36,595 nt of DNA from Candidatus Krumholzibacteriia bacterium (lineage in GTDB: Bacteria; Krumholzibacteriota; Krumholzibacteriia; Krumholzibacteriales; Krumholzibacteriaceae), in NCBI GenBank assembly GCA_023131975.1, contig JAGLYV010000080.1:1-36595 (forward strand), read 5' to 3'. The translations under genes were made by a program, and so were the position numbers. The notes below the pieces were generated by a model that had not been told where the DNA came from, did not search any database, and saw only the letters and a list, made by a program, of their open reading frames with translations. Below, piece after piece: positions 31,904 to 36,595 of the stretch. Every line of letters starts with the position of its first letter. Position 1 is the first letter of the stretch.

Positions 31904-33838
31904 TTATTCGAAGATATTCCTGATGGTCGGGTCGAGGTCCTCGAAGGAGTGCAGCCACTCGATCCTTTCGGACCGGATCCTGTCTTTCAACTCTTTGATC
32001 TCTGATTCCGTGTAGTATCTCTTTTCATCGAATCGCGAAAGATCGATCCCAGGCACCGACGCGGGAACATCGCATCCCCAGTAATCTTCTTTCGTCCACT
32101 CGACCGCCCCCCTGGCGATCTCTCTGATAAAGGCAGCCGAATCCTGTATCTTTACTTTCTGGCCGGCCAGTACTTCGACCCTGACAAGCTGGAAATCCTT
32201 CGCGTCTATTTCCCCATCTTCGATCATATCGACAACCGACTGTATCTCCTCTCGCGACGCGTACCGCCTGCCGTTCCCATCCAGTTCAAGGCGGACCCGG
32301 TCCACCTTGAATTCCGCCTCGGTCCCGTCCATCAGTTTCCGCGAGACGAGACATCCCTTTCCCTCTTGCCATTGTCCCGCGAGGTATTTTTTCAACACTC
32401 CCATCGCACCATCACCAGCGAGGTTTTCTGAGCCGGCATCCACATTCCTTCCCCCGAATCCTCCGGTATTGAAAAGATAACACCGGATGTGCGGATTCTT
32501 CCTGAGAATACCGTAGAAAATATTTCCTTCCTCTCCTCCCGAGCCTACGATAAACGGATTGGTCCCCACTTCGAGGACCGACTGGCCCGCCTTCGTCGGA
32601 TCAGCCGCGGAGGTCAGAATCGACTCGCCGAGCATAAATGCCGCGGCGGCCTGCTCCGTATCGAGCCGCATGACAGGCGGGATGACCGTTTCCCTTCTCG
32701 TGATGAAGAAGATCATATCGACCCTGTCGAGATCGACGCGGTCATCCGTGAAATCGAGCTCTTTTCTGATAACGATTCCCCGGCCGTTATAGCACATTCC
32801 TCCCGGAACCAGGGGATGGTCGAATCTGAAGAAATCGGGTACGAGAGTCTCGGGATCTATATAGACGTTCTCCAGTGTCGCGTGCGGACTCGTCGCGCCC
32901 GCGAAAAGAAGCGGCTGGCTTTCCGGCTCCAGCCCCTCAGTCTTTATATAGGCGTTGTCCTCGGTCCCGAAAGCCGCCGAGTCTTCGGCGAGCACAAAAA
33001 AATCGTCCTGCCTGATTATCACCGTCTCGTCCTGCGCGGGATCGAGCCAGAAATGATGGACAGAGAGTGTCGTTTTTCCCGTACCGCTCAATCCGAAAAA
33101 AAGCGCGCCCTTTTCCTCCAGCTTTCCACTCCCGACATCCTTCGCCCTGATCACTTTTCCGCCGGCATGCACTCCCAGGCCTCCGCCGGATCCATTTCTG
33201 TATTTTTGTTTTTCCCTGTACATCGCCATGCGGAGATGACCCTTTTTGATCTCGCCGAAATAGTCGCTTCCGAGCGCGAATGTCACACGATTTACGGCAT
33301 CCACCAGGATAACGACTTCCGGCAATCCGTTTTCCCGGGCATATTCCCCCCATTCAGGGATCATGACCTGCACCTGGTCCGGCCCGCCGGCCAGTCTGGC
33401 CTCCGGGACGTCGAATATCAGCCGATCCCACATCACAAGCATCCTGGCAAATTCCGGGGTAATGATCGTCCTGCAATAATGCGAGTGTTCCGGATGAAGG
33501 CCCATGAGCTTGTCCATGTAGAGAAGCTCCATGCCCTCGTCGATGCGGTGCTCAAGATATTCACAGGCGGCCTCCATGATCCCGGCCTGCCTCTCGTCCG
33601 GATCTCCAAAAAAGATCTCGGTGTTCGCGGCGGAGCGGCTCGTCTTTCTGGTGACATAAGACGGGCTGCCGTATTTATTCAGGACATCCTTCGTGGCCCT
33701 CGCTTCCAGCGTCACGCTATCCTTCAGAGAGAGGGTAAATATCCTGTCACGGTCAGACATAAATCTGCCGATGTTTTCAGCGTGATCTGTTAACCGGTTT
33801 GCCAGCTCTTTTGAAATAGCACCTGCGGAGGCAGACAC
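31904..33838 (-). CDS. phosphoenolpyruvate carboxykinase (ATP-type), long divergent form
   Basis: Converts oxaloacetate and ATP to PEP, CO2 and ADP (or the reverse). Recognised by FFGLSGTGKTTLS (P-loop, about 248-259), the preceding YFGEIKKG (lysines of the active site), RQDDFFVL (metal-binding Asp region), SPHATLENV, FFITRRETVIPPVMRLD and YLFNTGGFGGR, in the order of E. coli PckA. At about 644 residues it is about 100 longer than usual, with divergent N- and C-termini. The GTG at 33838 has AGGGGAG 5 nt upstream and is preferred; a GTG at 33931 is an alternative with no nearby site. A 6-bp stem-loop (33859-33876) lies just upstream. It follows citF in the same operon, using the oxaloacetate from citrate lyase. 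Confidence 0.85.
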   Translation of the reverse strand: MSASAGAISKELANRLTDHAENIGRFMSDRDRIFTLSLKDSVTLEARATKDVLNKYGSPSYVTRKTSRSAANTEIFFGDPDERQAGIMEAACEYLEHRIDEGMELLYMDKLMGLHPEHSHYCRTIITPEFARMLVMWDRLIFDVPEARLAGGPDQVQVMIPEWGEYARENGLPEVVILVDAVNRVTFALGSDYFGEIKKGHLRMAMYREKQKYRNGSGGGLGVHAGGKVIRAKDVGSGKLEEKGALFFGLSGTGKTTLSVHHFWLDPAQDETVIIRQDDFFVLAEDSAAFGTEDNAYIKTEGLEPESQPLLFAGATSPHATLENVYIDPETLVPDFFRFDHPLVPGGMCYNGRGIVIRKELDFTDDRVDLDRVDMIFFITRRETVIPPVMRLDTEQAAAAFMLGESILTSAADPTKAGQSVLEVGTNPFIVGSGGEEGNIFYGILRKNPHIRCYLFNTGGFGGRNVDAGSENLAGDGAMGVLKKYLAGQWQEGKGCLVSRKLMDGTEAEFKVDRVRLELDGNGRRYASREEIQSVVDMIEDGEIDAKDFQLVRVEVLAGQKVKIQDSAAFIREIARGAVEWTKEDYWGCDVPASVPGIDLSRFDEKRYYTESEIKELKDRIRSERIEWLHSFEDLDPTIRNIFE

Positions 33839-33948
33839 GACGACTCCCCTGTTTACACGGAATCGTACGTGATTCCGCCCATAATGGATTGTTGTAATTA
33901 CTGCTCCGGCAGAGGACCCGAAGCACCGCACTGAAGTCAGATGTGGTC

Positions 33949-35493
33949 CTATACCTTCAATTGACGGACAGTATCAATAACCGTGCCATCCCGGTATTCT
34001 ATGAGCGCGACAATCCGCTCCTCGTACTCCGGTTTTTCCGGCTCGCCGGAAAGATCCACCGCCATCTTTCTCAGTTTTTCGATAGGTACGAGAGGCAGGT
34101 CCGTATCCCTGAGGCGTTCCAGGATATCGGTCCTGGACGGATTTACGGCTATACCGCGTTCTGTGACGAGTACATCGATGGTCTCGCCGGGCACTGTCAC
34201 GGTCGTTACGCTGTCCACGATCGTCGCGAGTCTTCCCCTGTGCAGGGGCGCCGTTATGATCGTACACCAGGCGTCACAGACATCGGCAAACCCGCCGATA
34301 CCATGAAGAAGCCATCCGTCGGAATGCGTGTTGACATTCACGTTGAAATCGACGTCTATTTCGGTCGCCCCGAGTACCGCGGCCTTTACTCTCGTGGCGA
34401 AATTGCCCTTCGTATGGTAATTGTACGATGTGAACGGATCAGTCTCGATGTGGCGCGGATTCTCTCCGAGAGATCGGACTCCGACCTGGTCGAAACACTG
34501 ACCGTCCAGGATATACTCTATCAGGCCCTCCTCGAGCAGGTCGACGAGGAACTTGTTCGATCCACCACGGGCGAAAGAGGCCTTCAACCCCTTTTCGCGA
34601 AGCATGTCACCCATATACTTCAGGAAGGCGAGCGATATGCCCCCCGCTCCTGCCTGGAAAGAAAACTCCGGCTCTTCCATAAGGCCGAGATCGTTGACCA
34701 GCCTCGCGGCATATTCCGCTATCAGCTGTCTGGTCGGGCTCCTGGTGATCCTCGTCGTACCGGACACTATCTTCTCCGGATCGCCGAGCTTCTCCAGCTG
34801 GACGATATGGTCGACGTTTCCGCCGCGGATTATCCAGGGATAATTCGGGAAAGGCACAAGGTTGTCGGTCAGGACTACGACCTTGTCCGCGTAGAGGGAG
34901 TCGGCCAGCGCGTAGCCCATCACTCCGCAGGCAGAGGGCCCCCCGTATCCGTTGCAGTTTCCCAGAGAATCGGCGGCAGGCGCGGCGATGAAGGCGACAT
35001 CGACATGGAGGTCGCCATCCTGTATAGCCCTGTATCTGCCTCCATGCGATCGAAGGATACAGGTCTTACTCATCTTTCCGAGAGAACAGGCGCGGCCGAC
35101 CGGCCCGTTCATCGATCCCTCGATATGCGATATCACACCGTTCTCTACATGCTGCACCAGAGGCTCGTGTATGGGGAAGAGGGCGGAAGGTGCCAGTGTG
35201 AGGTTCTTCAATCCCTTTTCGGCGAGTTTGTCGACCACCATGTTGACGACATGATCGCCATTTCTGAGGTGATGGTGGAAAGAGACCGTCATGCCGTCCC
35301 TGATCTCGCATGCTTCGATCGCCTCATCGAGTGAAGCCAGCATCTTGTTCTCGTAATCGACGACAGCGCGGATCGGAGGCGCTGCTTTTCTTCCGCCTCC
35401 ATGGTCCTCGTGCGCGCCCATGAAAGGCTTCAGTTTCTTTCCATCTATCTCCTCGGGAATCATTCTCCCGAGGGCATTGCGGACCATCTTCAT
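33949..35493 (-). CDS. citF: citrate lyase alpha subunit (citrate:acetyl-ACP transferase)
   Basis: Swaps the acetyl group on the lyase acyl-carrier for citrate, giving citryl-ACP. 514 residues from ATG 35493, which has GGGAG 8 nt upstream (an in-frame ATG at 35508 abuts an AAAGG). The family text is clear: MTVSFHHHLRNGDHVVNMV, HIEGSMNGPVG, AFIAAPAADSLGNCNGYGG and the C-terminal GIAVNPSRTDILERLR block. Length matches CitF (about 510). It lies 77 nt after the CitD-CitE fusion and 110 nt before the PEP carboxykinase start. Accessory genes for the prosthetic group (citC, citX, citG) are not in the window. Confidence 0.95.
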   Translation of the reverse strand: MKMVRNALGRMIPEEIDGKKLKPFMGAHEDHGGGRKAAPPIRAVVDYENKMLASLDEAIEACEIRDGMTVSFHHHLRNGDHVVNMVVDKLAEKGLKNLTLAPSALFPIHEPLVQHVENGVISHIEGSMNGPVGRACSLGKMSKTCILRSHGGRYRAIQDGDLHVDVAFIAAPAADSLGNCNGYGGPSACGVMGYALADSLYADKVVVLTDNLVPFPNYPWIIRGGNVDHIVQLEKLGDPEKIVSGTTRITRSPTRQLIAEYAARLVNDLGLMEEPEFSFQAGAGGISLAFLKYMGDMLREKGLKASFARGGSNKFLVDLLEEGLIEYILDGQCFDQVGVRSLGENPRHIETDPFTSYNYHTKGNFATRVKAAVLGATEIDVDFNVNVNTHSDGWLLHGIGGFADVCDAWCTIITAPLHRGRLATIVDSVTTVTVPGETIDVLVTERGIAVNPSRTDILERLRDTDLPLVPIEKLRKMAVDLSGEPEKPEYEERIVALIEYRDGTVIDTVRQLKV

Positions 35494-35570
35494 GATCTTT
35501 ACTCCCATCCTTTTTCAAAGGCTGTATAAATCATCCACCTTCCGGACCGGCATCGGCCGGAGGTGTTTCT

Positions 35571-36595
35571 CTACTTTTCGTCCTCGTCAAGAAGACCCAG
35601 CGCTTCGGCCAGTTTCAGTATCTTTCGTGCCCTCAACTCTATGGGCGCGTCTACCATTTTGCTTCCGATCGAAGCCACTCCGCTGCCACTGGCCCTTGCC
35701 TTCTCGATCGCCGCTACGACTTTCTTCGCGTGCTCTATCCGTTCGGGTGTCGGTGAGAACACCTCGTGTATCGGTTTTATCTGGGCCGGATGAATAACAC
35801 CCTTACCCTCGAATCCGAGAGCCATCGCCTCGCGGGTCGATTCGACCAGCCCCTCGATGTCGTTAGTATCCGAAAAAACCGTGTCGATCGCCTGCACGCC
35901 GGAGGCTTTCGCTCCAAGCACAAGCAGGCACCTTGCCGTCAGGCTTTCCCCACCCTTGACCGTCCTCGCGACTCCGATATCGGCGGTAAAGTCCTCCGCG
36001 CCGAAACAGAGCGCCACTACCCTGCTGCTCGACGAGCCGACCTCGCGGGCATTGAGGATACCGTTCGCCGTCTCGATCAAAGGCATCAGCAGGGTCGGCG
36101 TTTCGATGCCCTCACGCTTTTCGATCTCTTCTACTATCTTTTCCACCGCGGTCACATCGGCAACAGTTTCACATTTCGGGATAAGGATCGTATCGGGCCG
36201 GGCCGGGATTATCATTTTCAGATCGTCCTCGCCGAACTCTGTCGACATGGGGTTGATCCTGACGATCCTTTCAGCCTCGCCATAATCTATCTGTATCAGT
36301 GTATTTCTCACAAGGACCCTGGCAGCGTCTTTCGCCAGGGGAGATACCGAGTCTTCCAGGTCAAGGATGACGCAGTCGGCGCCGAACAGCCCGCCGTTTC
36401 TCATCAGGTCGGGGTTGTTACCCGGCATATAGAGCCTGGTACGCCTGAGCCCGTCCCTGACCGGTTCGCCATATTCGACGACGGTTTCTGGAAGGACCCC
36501 CGCTCCCTCTATCTCGTATAGCCTTCTGACCGCCGTTTCCACGCGTGCCTGGATGACATAGTCAAAGGCTCCCATATCGCTGACTTTTATATCAG
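35571..36595 (-). CDS. citrate lyase acyl-carrier/beta subunit fusion (CitD-CitE), 5' end beyond window
   Basis: The CitE part (about from RRTRLYMPGNNPDLM on) is the citryl-ACP lyase that releases oxaloacetate: DCVILDLEDSV metal-binding block, IPKCETVADV, LIETANGILN, LCFGAEDFTADIG and GKGVIHPAQI are all present. Upstream the same frame stays open to the window edge. It reads DIKVSDMGAFDYVIQARVET, which matches the C-terminal helix-strand end of CitD, the gamma subunit (E. coli: DDKGALDCILRARLEA). So the ATG at 36575 is internal to a CitD-CitE fusion, and the phosphopantetheinyl-dephospho-CoA serine of CitD lies off-window. First gene seen of the citrate-lyase operon. Confidence 0.88.
   Translation of the reverse strand, partial: DIKVSDMGAFDYVIQARVETAVRRLYEIEGAGVLPETVVEYGEPVRDGLRRTRLYMPGNNPDLMRNGGLFGADCVILDLEDSVSPLAKDAARVLVRNTLIQIDYGEAERIVRINPMSTEFGEDDLKMIIPARPDTILIPKCETVADVTAVEKIVEEIEKREGIETPTLLMPLIETANGILNAREVGSSSSRVVALCFGAEDFTADIGVARTVKGGESLTARCLLVLGAKASGVQAIDTVFSDTNDIEGLVESTREAMALGFEGKGVIHPAQIKPIHEVFSPTPERIEHAKKVVAAIEKARASGSGVASIGSKMVDAPIELRARKILKLAEALGLLDEDEK

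Noticed and set aside
33943-35334. 463-codon plus-strand frame opposite citF
   Set aside because: Antisense shadow; citF on the other strand is unmistakable by motif.

Overview
The window is a moderately GC-rich, gene-dense bacterial chromosome segment with no tRNA, rRNA, phage, transposase or CRISPR signature. Lipoproteins, an outer-membrane-type barrel, paired M16 peptidases and a papain-like protease with a C-terminal YPNPF-type sorting/FlgD-like domain point to a diderm bacterium. The overall flavour is that of an uncultured FCB-superphylum-like lineage (Krumholzibacteriota, Eisenbacteria or Latescibacterota type). That placement is inference from gene content only.

Layout. 1-2.4 kb (minus strand): an apparent operon of a membrane rhodanese, a MauE/DoxX-like redox membrane protein and an acyl-CoA synthetase cut by the left edge. 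2.6-8.1 kb: a lone ParB-like protein, a TPR lipoprotein, an archaeal-type phosphoglycerate mutase and a metallo-beta-lactamase-fold lipoprotein whose second metal site looks degraded. 8.2-9.0 kb: an ArsR-family regulator overlapping a thioredoxin gene, with a clear promoter, an embedded dyad and a terminator. 9.2-13.6 kb: dapA-dapB on the plus strand facing an aldehyde dehydrogenase and homoserine dehydrogenase on the minus strand, i.e. aspartate-family amino acid synthesis. 13.8-19.4 kb: a nitrilase-superfamily amidase, a palindromic repeat element, a secreted solenoid protein with an 18-residue GGD repeat, glutamine-dependent NAD synthetase and ADP-glucose pyrophosphorylase.

19.5-31.8 kb is a cell-envelope proteolysis region. 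It holds an M16 pair (one with the zinc motif, one without), an M1 metallopeptidase apparently fused to an Omp85-like beta barrel, a secreted BPL-N/GATase-like protein with HEAT-like repeats, a C1A protease with a sorting domain, a TPR-NtrC-type sigma-54 activator and a small secreted Gly-rich protein.

31.9-36.6 kb (minus strand) is a citrate-cleavage operon: a CitD-CitE fusion (its start lies beyond the right edge), CitF, then an unusually long ATP-type PEP carboxykinase. Citrate would be split to acetate and oxaloacetate, and the latter decarboxylated to PEP, feeding gluconeogenesis through enzymes such as the phosphoglycerate mutase and glycogen synthesis through GlgC.

The most unusual items are the M1-barrel fusion, the 18-residue-period GGD solenoid, the ArsR/thioredoxin control unit, the degenerate active sites in several enzymes, the CitD-CitE fusion and the nested palindromic element at 14.7-14.9 kb.
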